This document shows positions 53,586 to 63,566 of a DNA stretch of 64,000 nt, one piece after another (position 1 is the stretch's first letter; each line of letters starts with the position of its first letter). The notes beneath the pieces are model-generated. The model had not been told where the DNA came from. It was given only the letters and a program-made list of their open reading frames with translations, and searched no databases. This stretch comes from Leptolyngbya ohadii IS1. GTDB taxonomy: Bacteria > Cyanobacteriota > Cyanobacteriia > Elainellales > Elainellaceae. The position numbers and the translations under genes are program-made. The DNA lies in contig NZ_NKFP01000006.1 in assembly GCF_002215035.1 (NCBI RefSeq), positions 1,376,530 through 1,440,529 on the forward strand, given 5' to 3'.

Positions 53586-55769
53586 ATGCGTGTTTCTGCT
53601 CTGATTCAGCTTTCGGCTCTCACTGCCTGTCCTCTGGCTCTGCTGACCCTGAATAGCTCAGGTGATAGTCGCGTTCCATCGCCGCCAACTCCCACTCCGC
53701 AAAAACCGGAGACGGCTCCTTCCAGTAAGCATCAGTCTGCTACCGCAGTTTTACCCACGCTTGCCGTGCCACCCGAAGCATTTGCAGCAGAAGCATCGGG
53801 GGTTGGTCAACCTGCTGCGCCGAGTCAAATTCCGGCTGTTCAGCAACAGCAAGCAGCCAATCTGCCTGTTCCACAGCTCTACGCCTTGCAGCCCACAGCC
53901 GGAACCAAGCAAATCACCCCGTCCAGCCTTCAGACCGCTTCTCATCAGCGGTTACGCAGCAGCTCCTCTGCCCGCAGTGTTGCCCTGCCGGAACAGATGA
54001 ATTTTTCCTGGGAGCGGTTGGTTGCCCGATCGGTCGGACTGGACGAAAACGCATTTGCAACTGTCAGCCGTGCGGCAACTCCTGCGACGCCTGCTCAGGA
54101 ACTCCTGCCCGAAGCGGCGGCACTCGACTCTCAGCCTGAGAACGCGGCTCCAGAGGAACAAACTCCAGAATCTCCGATAGCCCAGGCGACAGCGTCAACA
54201 ACTTCAGCAACAGCAACAGCAGCAGCAACGTCCTCGGAGACAGAGCTAGGAACGGAACCGGGAACGGAACCGGGAACGCAACTGGAAATGCCGTTGGAAG
54301 CGGAACAGGCAGCGCAGCCCGCCATTCAAACCTCTGCCCAAGCTGCTGCTCAAGGAGAATCTGCCCTTCCAACCTTACAGAGCGATCGCGCCGCCGAACC
54401 CACCTCTCCTGCTGCGGGATCACCTGCTGTTGCAGAAGTGGTGCAAACGCCACAGGCTCAACTGACTCAGCAGCCTACTACTTTGGCGCAGATGCCCACC
54501 ACCCAGCCCGCCACCCGTTCCCTGCCTGCGCCGATCGAAGAGTCCTACCGTCTGGGTCCAGGGGATACCATTCAAGTGAACTTATTTAATGTGCCGGAGT
54601 ATAGCGGTTCACAGCGCGTTTTGGTGGATGGCACAGTGAATTTGCCCGTAGTTGGCGCGGTCTCGATCGCGGGATTAACCCTGGCTGAAGCAGAGCAAAA
54701 AATTGGCGAAATCTACAGCCGCGAACTCCGAAATATTCGGGTGACAGTAACGCTCACTCAATCTCGTCCTCTGCGGGTTGGAGTTGCCGGAGAAGTACGA
54801 CAGCCTGGATATTACGTGCTGGCAGGCGATGCCCAGTTACCCACGATCGCGCAGGCAATTCAAACGGCTGGCGGAGTCACTCAGATTGCAGATTTACGCC
54901 AGGTGCAAGTCAGACGGGTTAGACCCAACGGAACGCCCGAAACTTTGACGGTCAATTTATGGGCATTGCTGGAGCAGGGCGACTTAAGCCAAAACCTGGC
55001 ACTGCGGGATGGAGATACGATCGTCCTCGCGCCGACAGCCAGTATGAATGCTGCTGAAGCCGAACAGCTCGCCGCTTCTAACCTGGCATCGAATCAGCCC
55101 CAGGCAATTAATATTTCACTGGTGGGAGAAGTCGGGCGTCCCGGTGCCTATAAGTTAGAAAGTACGGTCGGCAATCGGGCAACGCTGACGCAGGCAATTC
55201 AAGTCGCTGGGGGAGTTACTTCGGAAGCAGACCTCCGCAAGATCGAGGTACAGCGAAGTGCCCGCAACGGTACGGTGCAAACCACAACCCTTGACCTCTG
55301 GCAACTGGTGACGGCAGGAGACCTTAGCCAGGATTTAATTCTGCAACCGGGCGATCGAATTACGATTGCCAAAGCCCCCGAAATGACGCCCGAAGAAATG
55401 CGGCGGCTAACCAGTTCCAACGTCTCCCCTACAACCATTCGCATCAATATTGTTGGGGAAGCGAATGGTCCAGGATCGTTGCAGCTCCCCGCGAATACGA
55501 CGTTGAATGAGGCACTTCTGGCAGCGGGAGGATTCAATCGACGGGCACGCCGCACGGTTCAGCTTGTTCGGATTAATCCGAATGGCACGCTCACCGAACG
55601 CCGGATTGAGGTGGACTGGGAACGCCCGGTAGATCCGGAGACAAACCCAATTCTGTCTAATAATGATGTCATTATTGTGCGTCGAAATGGGCTTGCCAGC
55701 ATCTCCGATACCGCAACCACGATTCTGGAGCCAATCTTCCGCATTCTGCCCGTGTTTGGTTTGTTCTAG
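53586..55769 (+). CDS. Wza-like polysaccharide export protein, SLBB repeats
   Basis: 727 residues. A possible lipobox LTAC at 12-15 fits an outer-membrane lipoprotein such as Wza. Residues ~20-315 are a low-complexity Gln/Ala/Thr/Pro/Glu-rich stretch, unusual in length. The polysaccharide export domain starts at YRLGPGD (about 320), and three SLBB domains follow (VAGEVRQPGYY, LVGEVGRPGAY, IVGEANGPGSL). It forms the export channel; the Gln/Ala linker may span the cell-wall space. The Wzc-like gene follows on the same strand. Confidence 0.88.
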   Translation: MRVSALIQLSALTACPLALLTLNSSGDSRVPSPPTPTPQKPETAPSSKHQSATAVLPTLAVPPEAFAAEASGVGQPAAPSQIPAVQQQQAANLPVPQLYALQPTAGTKQITPSSLQTASHQRLRSSSSARSVALPEQMNFSWERLVARSVGLDENAFATVSRAATPATPAQELLPEAAALDSQPENAAPEEQTPESPIAQATASTTSATATAAATSSETELGTEPGTEPGTQLEMPLEAEQAAQPAIQTSAQAAAQGESALPTLQSDRAAEPTSPAAGSPAVAEVVQTPQAQLTQQPTTLAQMPTTQPATRSLPAPIEESYRLGPGDTIQVNLFNVPEYSGSQRVLVDGTVNLPVVGAVSIAGLTLAEAEQKIGEIYSRELRNIRVTVTLTQSRPLRVGVAGEVRQPGYYVLAGDAQLPTIAQAIQTAGGVTQIADLRQVQVRRVRPNGTPETLTVNLWALLEQGDLSQNLALRDGDTIVLAPTASMNAAEAEQLAASNLASNQPQAINISLVGEVGRPGAYKLESTVGNRATLTQAIQVAGGVTSEADLRKIEVQRSARNGTVQTTTLDLWQLVTAGDLSQDLILQPGDRITIAKAPEMTPEEMRRLTSSNVSPTTIRINIVGEANGPGSLQLPANTTLNEALLAAGGFNRRARRTVQLVRINPNGTLTERRIEVDWERPVDPETNPILSNNDVIIVRRNGLASISDTATTILEPIFRILPVFGLF

Positions 55770-56072
55770 GCTTGTCTGAAACGGTAGCTTCTTAATTAAC
55801 CGATCGATTTATAGCGTGTGTATGCTGTTTGTACAAGATAGATTTTTGAACCAGTTGCAGAAACACGGCTATTTCGTTCGTAGCGCTGTAGCATTCATGC
55901 TTAAATCTTCTCGTCAAAAATCTTCTCGTCATCTTTTTTTCATCTCTTTCAATCGATCGTAAGTTTACCCATGCTTTACAAGCTCCCTCTTCTGTTCAGC
56001 TTTCATTAATTTATTACCCTAGCTCTGCACGCGCCTTCGCCCAAGTGCTTTATAAAAAGGATGACATTTACC
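55770..56072. other. ~300-bp spacer Wza-like / Wzc-like
   Basis: Contains aaatcttctcgtca twice at a 15-bp interval (55903-55931), followed by a T-run. No ORF. Confidence 0.6.
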
Positions 56073-58247
56073 ATGAAAGATGCTGAAATCCAGCAAATTG
56101 CGACAGAAAAAAATGGTCGTGTTGCTCAAAACGGAATGATTCGTCGCTCCGCGATTGTTCCCGGTGCAGGCGGTTCTGGTGCTCCTGTTCCTGGAACCGG
56201 GGATTCGATGAATTTCTGGGAAATGTTACAGCGTCGCTGGTGGATCGTCGCTGGGGTAGGGCTAATTAGCCTGGGGTATTTTACGAATTCTGCGCTGCGT
56301 CAACAGTCAGAATATGTGGGGCAATTTCGGCTGCTGGTTGAGCCAGTGAATAGCGCAAATGCCCAGCTCTCAAATATCGGCAGCAGTAGCGGTCGGGCTT
56401 CCGAACTGGATTACGATACGCAGATTCAGGTACTTCAAAGTCCGGGTCTGCTTCAGCGCAGTGTGGAAAAGCTGCGTCCCCTTTACCCAAACCTGAGCTA
56501 CGGCGATCTGGTACGCGGACTCTCCATTAGTCAGCTTCGAGGCACCAAGATTCTTCAGGTGCAGTATCGCAGTGACAATCCGACAGAAGTGCCTGCCGTT
56601 TTAGAACAGATCTCAAAGGATTATCTGGCGTATAGCCTGAACGAACGCCAAACCAATCTGCGACAGGGATTGCAGTTTGTGCAAAATCAGCTCACGGCTG
56701 CTCAGGATCGGGTGGATCAGCTTCAGCTCAGGCTTCAGGCATTTCGGCAAAATAATCAGCTCCTTGATCCGGATGGCAAAGCCAGTCAGGTCATTTCCCA
56801 ATCGGCGCAGCTTGCTGAGCAGCAGTTGAGGCTAGAACAGGATTTACAGCAGGCACGCGCTGAACTATCTCGATTGCAGGACGAAGCAGGCGCGATCGCC
56901 GCCCTCAACAGTTCTTCGGCTTATCAGCAGCTCGTGTCTCAACTACGACAGCTAGAGTCCCAGATTGCGCTGGAGAAAACTCGCTTTCAGGATGACAGTT
57001 TAAACATCCGAGTTTTGCGCGAAAAGCAGGCAAATTTGCTGGACTTGCTAGGAGATGAGGCAAGACGGGCGATCGGCGGCAAGGCAGCAGAAATTAGCAA
57101 CCGAATTCAGGTGCTAGAAACGCAGCAGGCGGCGATCGCAGACACACAGGGTATTCTCGATCAGCAGTTTCAGCAGATCCCAGGGCTGTCGCGTCAGTTC
57201 ACGGATTTACAGCGAGAACTCCAGATCGCAACGGAGAGTTTGAACCGCTTTTTAGCCACACGCGAAACGCTTCAGGTGGAAGCGGCACAGAAAGAAATTC
57301 CCTGGCAGCTCGTTGAACCGCCGCCACAGTTTCCTTCCAGTACCGATCCGGGGACTACGCGCAGTTTGCTGATCGGCTTGGCTGCAAGTCTGGCGCTGGG
57401 GGTAGGAGCCGCGTTCCTGGTGGAAAAACTGGATAAGTCGCTGCACTCTGCGGATGCGCTGAGCCGTCGGTTTAAGCTGCCCGTTCTCGCGGTGGTTCCC
57501 CTTCAGACTGACCTGCTGGGGGTTGAATACAATGTGCGATCGCGTCGCCGCAAGAACTTCCTCCGCAAATTCAAAACGCAGGTTCGGCAGTTTCGCAGAG
57601 CGGTCAGCAGCAGTCTGCCGTTTATGCCCCAGCCCGACGACTACGATGTGTTTGAGTTCGAGGAATCCTTTAAGCTGCTGCAAACCAATTTGCAAATGAT
57701 GCAGTCCGAGGCAGGACATTCCATCCGATCGCTTGTCATTACCTCTGCTCAAGCAGGAGACGGGAAATCGACCGTTGCCTGGTATCTTGCCCAAACTGCC
57801 GCCTCTATGGGTCAGCGGGTTCTGTTAGTGGATGCCGATTTAAGGCGATCGCAGCTTCAGTCCCGACTGAGGTTAGAAGAAACAAAAGGACTGGGGGATT
57901 TCTTCTCCGCCAATTTAATGCTGCGCGATTTGATCCAGCAGCCACTTCCCGGAAATTCGCTCTATATTCTGCCCAGCGGTGAAATGATTCCTGATCCTGT
58001 TCAGGTGCTTGCCTCGCCCAAAATGCAGGCTCTAGCCGATAAGGTCAAAGACACGTTTGATCTGGTGATTTACGATGCGCCTCCCCTGACTGGACTGGCA
58101 GATGCGCTTCAGCTTGCCACCTATGCGGATAGTCTCCTGATGGTGATCCGTCTGCACAAAACAGACAAAACAGCGGCTGAGAAAGCGCTGAGCAGCCTCG
58201 GACATCTGCGAACTCGCCTATTGGGGCTGGTGGCAAACGGTCGGTAG
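56073..58247 (+). CDS. Wzc-like co-polymerase fused to BY-kinase ATPase domain
   Basis: 724 residues from the ATG at 56073. AAAAGG lies 12 bp before it, a better distance than for the in-frame ATG at 56061, which is directly adjacent to the same AAAAGG. The N-terminal Wzz domain starts at WEMLQRRWWIV, a coiled coil covers about 180-400, and a second membrane helix is near residue 430-445. The ATPase domain has Walker A GDGKST (~561), Walker A' LLVDADLRR and Walker B LVIYDAPPL. It ends in RLLGLVANGR: the C-terminal tyrosine cluster of Wzc is missing. Controls chain length and export with the Wza-like channel. Confidence 0.86.
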   Translation: MKDAEIQQIATEKNGRVAQNGMIRRSAIVPGAGGSGAPVPGTGDSMNFWEMLQRRWWIVAGVGLISLGYFTNSALRQQSEYVGQFRLLVEPVNSANAQLSNIGSSSGRASELDYDTQIQVLQSPGLLQRSVEKLRPLYPNLSYGDLVRGLSISQLRGTKILQVQYRSDNPTEVPAVLEQISKDYLAYSLNERQTNLRQGLQFVQNQLTAAQDRVDQLQLRLQAFRQNNQLLDPDGKASQVISQSAQLAEQQLRLEQDLQQARAELSRLQDEAGAIAALNSSSAYQQLVSQLRQLESQIALEKTRFQDDSLNIRVLREKQANLLDLLGDEARRAIGGKAAEISNRIQVLETQQAAIADTQGILDQQFQQIPGLSRQFTDLQRELQIATESLNRFLATRETLQVEAAQKEIPWQLVEPPPQFPSSTDPGTTRSLLIGLAASLALGVGAAFLVEKLDKSLHSADALSRRFKLPVLAVVPLQTDLLGVEYNVRSRRRKNFLRKFKTQVRQFRRAVSSSLPFMPQPDDYDVFEFEESFKLLQTNLQMMQSEAGHSIRSLVITSAQAGDGKSTVAWYLAQTAASMGQRVLLVDADLRRSQLQSRLRLEETKGLGDFFSANLMLRDLIQQPLPGNSLYILPSGEMIPDPVQVLASPKMQALADKVKDTFDLVIYDAPPLTGLADALQLATYADSLLMVIRLHKTDKTAAEKALSSLGHLRTRLLGLVANGR

Positions 58248-58271
58248 AGGTTGAATTGAGGAAATCTCGCT

Positions 58272-59063
58272 TTAGGGAATTGATCTTGCGCCCAGAACCA
58301 GCCCCCAGAAACGAGCCACTGCCTCTCGCGGCAGGAACCGGGGCAGCGTTGCCAGAATGGGATTAATCGGACTACCGGGAATCACAATCGCCTCTCGCTT
58401 CTCAAATGCCTTGAGAGCATCCTGAACCACCGTTTCGACTGGCGTATTCACTCGCGCCACCACATCCACTAGGGAAGCTGGAAACCCCGCCTGCTGAAAG
58501 AACTGGATGCCTGCGGGACCAGGGCAAACCGCCAGCACATGCACACCGTAGCTGCGATTTTCTGCCCACAGCGCCTCGCTAAAGCTCAGGATAAAAGCTT
58601 TTGTGGCAGCATAAATCGAAAAATAGGGCATGGACTGAAACGCAGCAACCGAGGATAGATTAATCACCCCTCCGGTGCGACGATCCCTCATACCTGCCAG
58701 AAAACGGTGGGTCAGATCTACAACGGCTGCAATATTAAGCTGCACCATTTTAATTTGCACGTTTCGATCGCTTTCCGCAAAGTCACCGTAATCTCCCAGA
58801 CCGGCATTGTTGATCAGTAAGTCGATCGATCGTCCGAGCTGCTGCACCGTTTGAAAGACCGTTTCTCCCGCGTTCGGCTCAGTCAGATCCTGAACGATAA
58901 TATCAACTTCAACCTGATACCGATTTTTGAGGAAGGATGCCAGCTCTTGAAGCTTGTTCTGAGAACGCGCAACCAGCACAAGATCGGTTTGTCGCGCAGC
59001 CAGTTCCCGCGCAAAGGCTTCACCAATTCCAGCAGAGGCTCCAGTGATCAGGGCTGTTGTCAT
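58272..59063 (-). CDS. Short-chain dehydrogenase/reductase
   Basis: 263 residues from the ATG giving MTTALITG; an ATG four codons upstream is less like the family. The NAD(P) motif TGASAGIGEAFA is at the start, NNAG follows, and the catalytic Ser and Tyr-x3-Lys are in NLSSVAAF and YAATKAF. It is of the DltE/YqjQ type, whose substrate is unknown. It is convergent with the Wzc-like gene (24-bp gap). Not obviously part of EPS synthesis. Confidence 0.85.
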   Translation of the reverse strand: MTTALITGASAGIGEAFARELAARQTDLVLVARSQNKLQELASFLKNRYQVEVDIIVQDLTEPNAGETVFQTVQQLGRSIDLLINNAGLGDYGDFAESDRNVQIKMVQLNIAAVVDLTHRFLAGMRDRRTGGVINLSSVAAFQSMPYFSIYAATKAFILSFSEALWAENRSYGVHVLAVCPGPAGIQFFQQAGFPASLVDVVARVNTPVETVVQDALKAFEKREAIVIPGSPINPILATLPRFLPREAVARFWGLVLGARSIP

Positions 59064-59240
59064 GCGAACACACAAAAGAATTACACCCTATTAATCTACG
59101 CGAAATATAAAACTCTTACACCCGTCTGGAGAAGGATGGGTAAAGCATGATGCGGAAAGGCACCAGTTTTATAATTTATTTCTGTAGAAAATTTGTATTT
59201 GAAGGTTAATGTATCGACAATTACTTTGTTGCTTCATAAA

Positions 59241-59376
59241 TAGACAAATCAAGACTACGCAGCAATCCTTTGCAGGATTTGAACGGGTTGCAGGGGCTGT
59301 GACCCTGCCTGGGGGCGAAGCCTCCACACCCCCTTGTTCACAAACAATTTGTGAACGCTGTAGACAAATCAAGACT
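59241..59376. repeat. 16-bp direct repeats flanking the four-hairpin element
   Basis: tagacaaatcaagact occurs at 59241-59256 and 59361-59376, exactly bordering the element. It could be a long target-site duplication. Confidence 0.85.
59255..59362. repeat. Four-hairpin element, copy 2
   Basis: Same order of four hairpins as copy 1 at 26521-26625, about 96% identical. The fourth hairpin is perfect here (gttcacaaa-caa-tttgtgaac), while the third has one mismatch (gggggcgaagcctcc). Each copy therefore has a different weakened hairpin. Confidence 0.85.
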
Positions 59377-59753
59377 CCTGTATCCAAACTTTTGTATCAA
59401 GGATTTTATATCAAAACTTTTGTATCAACGCTAACGAATTCTTACGCTTCATAGAACTGGCAAGAGATTTCAACAGTTGAATCCGGTTTAAAGCGCAAAT
59501 CAGCTTTACTTGATCCATAAAGTTCAAGGATGTTTGTGAAGATATGAGCATAGTTTTACAAACCCTACTAGTAAATGCCCATAGATACCGGATAGTTTCG
59601 TATCTATTAGAGTAGTCCGCATAAGTTCCCGAAGAAAAAAATCAGCATTGTGGCTGAATTTGCGGATTGCTCCCGTATAAAGCAGTAGATTCACACAAGA
59701 TAGACCGAACCAGCTAATTTGTTCGTTGTCCTCAAGCGAGTTCACTGAAAATC

Positions 59754-60485
59754 ATGGCAACTTCACGCTCCTTGCTTTTTTCCGTAGCTCTGTCGGGTCT
59801 GGTTTTTTCCGCAACTGTTATCCCTTTTGCAATTCTGAGTTCTCGTCCGCTGACCGTTGAGATCGAAGATAAACCGCTGATTACGGGTCGGGTTCAGGAT
59901 CTGGCATCTCCGTATTTAGCCGCAATTTTAGGTTTAAGTGCTGGCGTCGGACTCCTCACCCTATCCGTGAGCGAATGGCGCAGCACAGCCCGCAAGTTGA
60001 ATCAAACCCGCGATCGCCTTTCTGCTCTAGAACACCAGATTCAGCAGCGCGAACACCAGATTGAAAGCCTCAAATTTTCTGAGTCCAGGCTGCAAAGTCA
60101 GGGACTCAACTTTTTTTTAGACCCCGCGCATACCACGCTACCCACGACCGCTGCCCTTCATGGCAGTTCTGCTGCTGAGTTTTCCCCCGTTGCAGGCAGA
60201 CCGATTGATGCCAATTCCGCAGCAAGAGCCACAGAGACAGCCGCAAGTTCCGTTCATCACGGTGGGGGAAACGGCGCAGTTCTCAATGTCGCTCCCCATC
60301 ATGGGGCGATGCATTCTAATCCGCAACACCAAAATTCACCCAATCAGGGCGCGTCTCAGATTGAAGACGTGATGGTTGCGCTCAAGCAGCTGATGAATCA
60401 GGTTGAGCAATTGAAAGGCAACCAGGGCAGCGACGCGATCGGTAACACAATGAACCCGTCGATCAACGCTTCGGCGCATATTTAG
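59754..60485 (+). CDS. Two-helix membrane protein with coiled coil, unknown
   Basis: 243 residues. Membrane helices at about 7-29 and 49-70, then a coiled coil (about 75-112, LNQTRDRLSALEHQIQQ), then a low-complexity His/Asn/Gln/Ala-rich part. The C-terminal ~45 residues form a short helix (VMVALKQLMNQVEQL). I do not recognise a family. It stands alone between the SDR and the TPR protein; a role in envelope assembly is only a guess from its topology. Confidence 0.65.
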   Translation: MATSRSLLFSVALSGLVFSATVIPFAILSSRPLTVEIEDKPLITGRVQDLASPYLAAILGLSAGVGLLTLSVSEWRSTARKLNQTRDRLSALEHQIQQREHQIESLKFSESRLQSQGLNFFLDPAHTTLPTTAALHGSSAAEFSPVAGRPIDANSAARATETAASSVHHGGGNGAVLNVAPHHGAMHSNPQHQNSPNQGASQIEDVMVALKQLMNQVEQLKGNQGSDAIGNTMNPSINASAHI

Positions 60486-61154
60486 GGTTGCAGTTCCACC
60501 GCTGTTAGGCTGATTGTGTTTAACCTCCGCCTAGCCTTCGTCTCGCAAGTGTCTAATAAATTCTGGCTCTGGCTGTTTTGTTAGCCGATCTCTATTTAGC
60601 TCAATGATGTTTTGAGCGATCGTATTTTTGAATTAGCGGTTTCCTCTGCTAATCAGGCAATCTCTGACGAATGTGTAGAGCACCAGCTATCGATCGGCAA
60701 ATGTCTTTCTCAGGTTGTTGACAGGATTCACAGGCGGTTGATTTGTACGCTGTCATTCAACTGTTCATTTTTAGGCTATCCATTGACCGATTGTTTATTT
60801 TCGAGCTGTTCATTGACCGATTGTTTATTTGCAGACCGTTTATTTGCAGGCTGTTCTTTTTCAAATCCACCTTAAGCTGTCATTCGCTATCTCGTCGCTA
60901 CAGGTTTTCCAGTGTTTGCTTAGATTTGCTGCTTTGCGTGTTTCCTGCAAGAAAGTTACTCTACCGTACTTTTTCCCGCTTCTGCCTTTTTTGCTTTTGT
61001 TTTTTCCGCTTCTGCCTTTTCCGTTTCTGCTTGTCACGGCTGAAACATTCTCCTGATTTCTAAAAACGATTTGTCCCGAATTAACTCGATGACTGATTCG
61101 GTACTGACTTAAGAATTGTGATTTTGGGATTCTAGTCCACCAGGAATTTGGCGT
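60486..61154. other. 669-bp spacer with pyrimidine-rich repeats
   Basis: Repeats of attgaccgattgtttatt type at 60762-60862 and a run of cttctgccttttttg-type units at 60975-61035. Very T- and C-rich on the plus strand, upstream of the TPR gene. No ORF accepted. Confidence 0.55.
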
Positions 61155-63548
61155 ATGACTTCCTCTCTTCCCTCTCGTCTGCGATTTCTCCATTGGAGAA
61201 CGGTAAAGCCCCTGCCTCGATCGCACCCTCGCTCTGCCCCTCGTTTCCTCCATCGTCTGACCTGGAGCAGTGTTTTGAGTCTGGGACTCTGGAGTATGGG
61301 TAGCTCAACTCTGGCGCTGCTCAGTGCCTCTGCCCAAACCGTTCCCTCGTCCGTTCTCGGTGCCTATACGCTGCTGGATCAGGGGCTTGTGAATCAGGCA
61401 ATTGCCCGGTTTGAGCGAATTCTTCAGCAGATGCCCCAATCCCTCGAAGCTCGTCTGGGACTGGCGATCGCCTATCGTCGGGCTGGAAGAGATGCAGATG
61501 CATTTCAGGCGTATGAGCGGGTTTTGACGATCGATTCTACAAACCGTCTGGCGCTGCTGAGCCTGGGAATTCTGGGAGGATACCGTCCCGAATGGCAGGA
61601 ACGCGGTATAGCCACCCTTACAAGTTTGCTTCAGCGCAGCCCAGAAGACCAGGAAGCCCGAACCCAGCGTGCCCTGCTGTATATCTACCAGGGAAATTTT
61701 GATGCAGCGGTTGCGGACTATGAACAGGTGCTGCAAAACAGCCCAGCGCTGGAGGCAGTTCTGGGAGCAGCGCAGGCATACGGCTATCAGGGCAATCTGG
61801 AGAAAAGCCTGTCACTGTTCGATCGCTATCGGCAAACGGGCAGACCGCTCCAGGGTGATCCAGCAATTGCCTATGCCAGAGTGTTGCGCCTGACGGGAAA
61901 TCCCACTGCTGCGGTGCAAGTCCTGGAAACCCTGCTGCGACAGCAGCCTCGACTGACGCCCGTAGCCATTCGGATGCGATCGGAGCTGGCGTTAAACTAT
62001 GCGGCTCTGGAACGGGTTGATCGGGCAACGGCAGTGCTGGCTCCTTTGCGCGACAGGGCAGATTCGCGGATGATTTTGGGACGGACGCTGATTGCAATTG
62101 GGAAGTCCGCCGATCGGGAGGCTTTTCTGAGCGAGGGAATTGCGCTATTTCAAACGGTGCTGGCGGATGCGAACGTTCCGGTGAACACCCAGCGAGAAAT
62201 TGCCGATGTGCTGTCGGGCATTCCCCAGTATCAGCCGATCGCCCTCTCGGTGTATCAGCGGCTTGGACTGGCGCAGCCGAACGATCGCGCTTTGCAAACC
62301 CGAATTAGCGTTCTGGAACACGAAACGGGCAAACTGCCCCAGGCGGATTTACTGGTTCGCCTCAACCAGCTTTTGCAGCCCTTGCCGATGGATCTGGAAG
62401 AGCAGCGGACGATCGCCCAGGCACTCGGACAAATTACCCAGCCGAATCCGGTAATGCTGCCGCTCTACGAAAATCTGGTGCGATCGGGCATTTCGGAGCC
62501 GATGCTCTATTTCCGCATTGCTCAGATGTATGTGAAGCAGGGCAGGTACGACACGGCGCGATCGGTGCTGACCACCTATCAGCAAAGCCTTGCCGCGATG
62601 ACGCGGGATAACCTCACCGGAGATCCCAATGCTGCTGCCGAGTTGCTGCTAGCCGTGATCGATCAGCGACAGGGCAATCTGGAGGCAAGCAGTCGCCGCT
62701 ATCAAGCCATTCTGGACAGCAAACCCAGCGATCGGGCGATTCTCAGTGGGGCACTCCAGGGGCTCGCCGGAATCCGGCAGCAGCAGGGAGATATCCGGGA
62801 GGCACTGCGGCTCTATAGCCAGGTGATTGCTATGAATCCGCAAGATCCGGCGAAGCGGCTGGGGCAGGCAAGTCTGCAATATCAGGCAGATCTGCTGTCG
62901 CGATCGGATGCAGAAAAACTGTTGCGTGACTGGTTAACCGCACAGCCCTTAACCAATACGCCGCTTGAACTCTATAGCCTGGTGGCTGCGCTCCCCGCAA
63001 ATCCTGCCTACGAGATGCTGTATCGTGCTTTGGTTCAGGCAGACCCGACACAAATTGGAGTTCAGGTGCGCCTGGTGGAGGCGATCGCCGGACAAAATGA
63101 ATCGGCGGCAATGGCGTATATTAATCAGCTCATTGAACGCGATCCAGACAATCTCACGAACTATTTCCTGAAGGGGCAAATCGCTCAACAGGCAGACGAT
63201 CTGGGTCTGGCAGCCTCCGCCTATGAGGAAATCCTCAAGCGCGAGCCGGAAAACCTGGATGCCATGTCTGCGCTGGGTGGGGTGAGATTTCAGCAGCGTC
63301 GTTACTATGCCGCTGTAGACCTGTACAGCGCAGTGCTAACCCGCCAGCCGGAACACACGATCGCCAGGGGTGCCCTTTCTAGCCTGGAGGGAATTTTGAA
63401 GCGCAACCTTCCTGCCCTGCGACAGGCACAGCAGAGGCGACAAAGCGAAGAAGCCATCCCTGTTCTGAATCCTTTACCTGCTCCGGTTCCGGCTGCGGAG
63501 TTTCAGCCCCAGGGTGATACGCCCCTGCCGTGGGAACGTCGTTCTTAA
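61155..63548 (+). CDS. Large TPR-repeat exported protein (BcsC-like)
   Basis: 797 residues. A long basic N-region and hydrophobic segment (about 35-61, ending ASAQ) form a signal peptide. The rest is a solenoid of tetratricopeptide-like repeats, e.g. ALIYRRAGRDADAFQAYERVL-type units (about 75-105 and 150-180) and others to about 740. There is no outer-membrane barrel as in E. coli BcsC, so it is closer to the TPR part alone. The GH8 gene follows 18 bp downstream; together they suggest cellulose-type polysaccharide export. Confidence 0.78.
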   Translation: MTSSLPSRLRFLHWRTVKPLPRSHPRSAPRFLHRLTWSSVLSLGLWSMGSSTLALLSASAQTVPSSVLGAYTLLDQGLVNQAIARFERILQQMPQSLEARLGLAIAYRRAGRDADAFQAYERVLTIDSTNRLALLSLGILGGYRPEWQERGIATLTSLLQRSPEDQEARTQRALLYIYQGNFDAAVADYEQVLQNSPALEAVLGAAQAYGYQGNLEKSLSLFDRYRQTGRPLQGDPAIAYARVLRLTGNPTAAVQVLETLLRQQPRLTPVAIRMRSELALNYAALERVDRATAVLAPLRDRADSRMILGRTLIAIGKSADREAFLSEGIALFQTVLADANVPVNTQREIADVLSGIPQYQPIALSVYQRLGLAQPNDRALQTRISVLEHETGKLPQADLLVRLNQLLQPLPMDLEEQRTIAQALGQITQPNPVMLPLYENLVRSGISEPMLYFRIAQMYVKQGRYDTARSVLTTYQQSLAAMTRDNLTGDPNAAAELLLAVIDQRQGNLEASSRRYQAILDSKPSDRAILSGALQGLAGIRQQQGDIREALRLYSQVIAMNPQDPAKRLGQASLQYQADLLSRSDAEKLLRDWLTAQPLTNTPLELYSLVAALPANPAYEMLYRALVQADPTQIGVQVRLVEAIAGQNESAAMAYINQLIERDPDNLTNYFLKGQIAQQADDLGLAASAYEEILKREPENLDAMSALGGVRFQQRRYYAAVDLYSAVLTRQPEHTIARGALSSLEGILKRNLPALRQAQQRRQSEEAIPVLNPLPAPVPAAEFQPQGDTPLPWERRS

Positions 63549-63566
63549 AATTACTTGCGATTTTGC

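Larger units (their letters stand above)
59064..59753. other. 690-bp spacer with four-hairpin element
   Basis: Holds the element at 59255-59362 with its 16-bp flanking direct repeats, then a run of cttttgtatcaa-like repeats (59379-59440). The rest is AT-rich with no convincing ORF. Confidence 0.55.

Noticed and set aside
59524-59745. 73-codon minus-strand ORF upstream of 59754
   Set aside because: AT-rich sequence without a ribosome site or recognisable features; probably chance.
60612-60875. 87-codon plus-strand ORF with repeated LTDCLF
   Set aside because: It is a by-product of the DNA tandem repeats in this spacer; no ribosome site or protein-like character.
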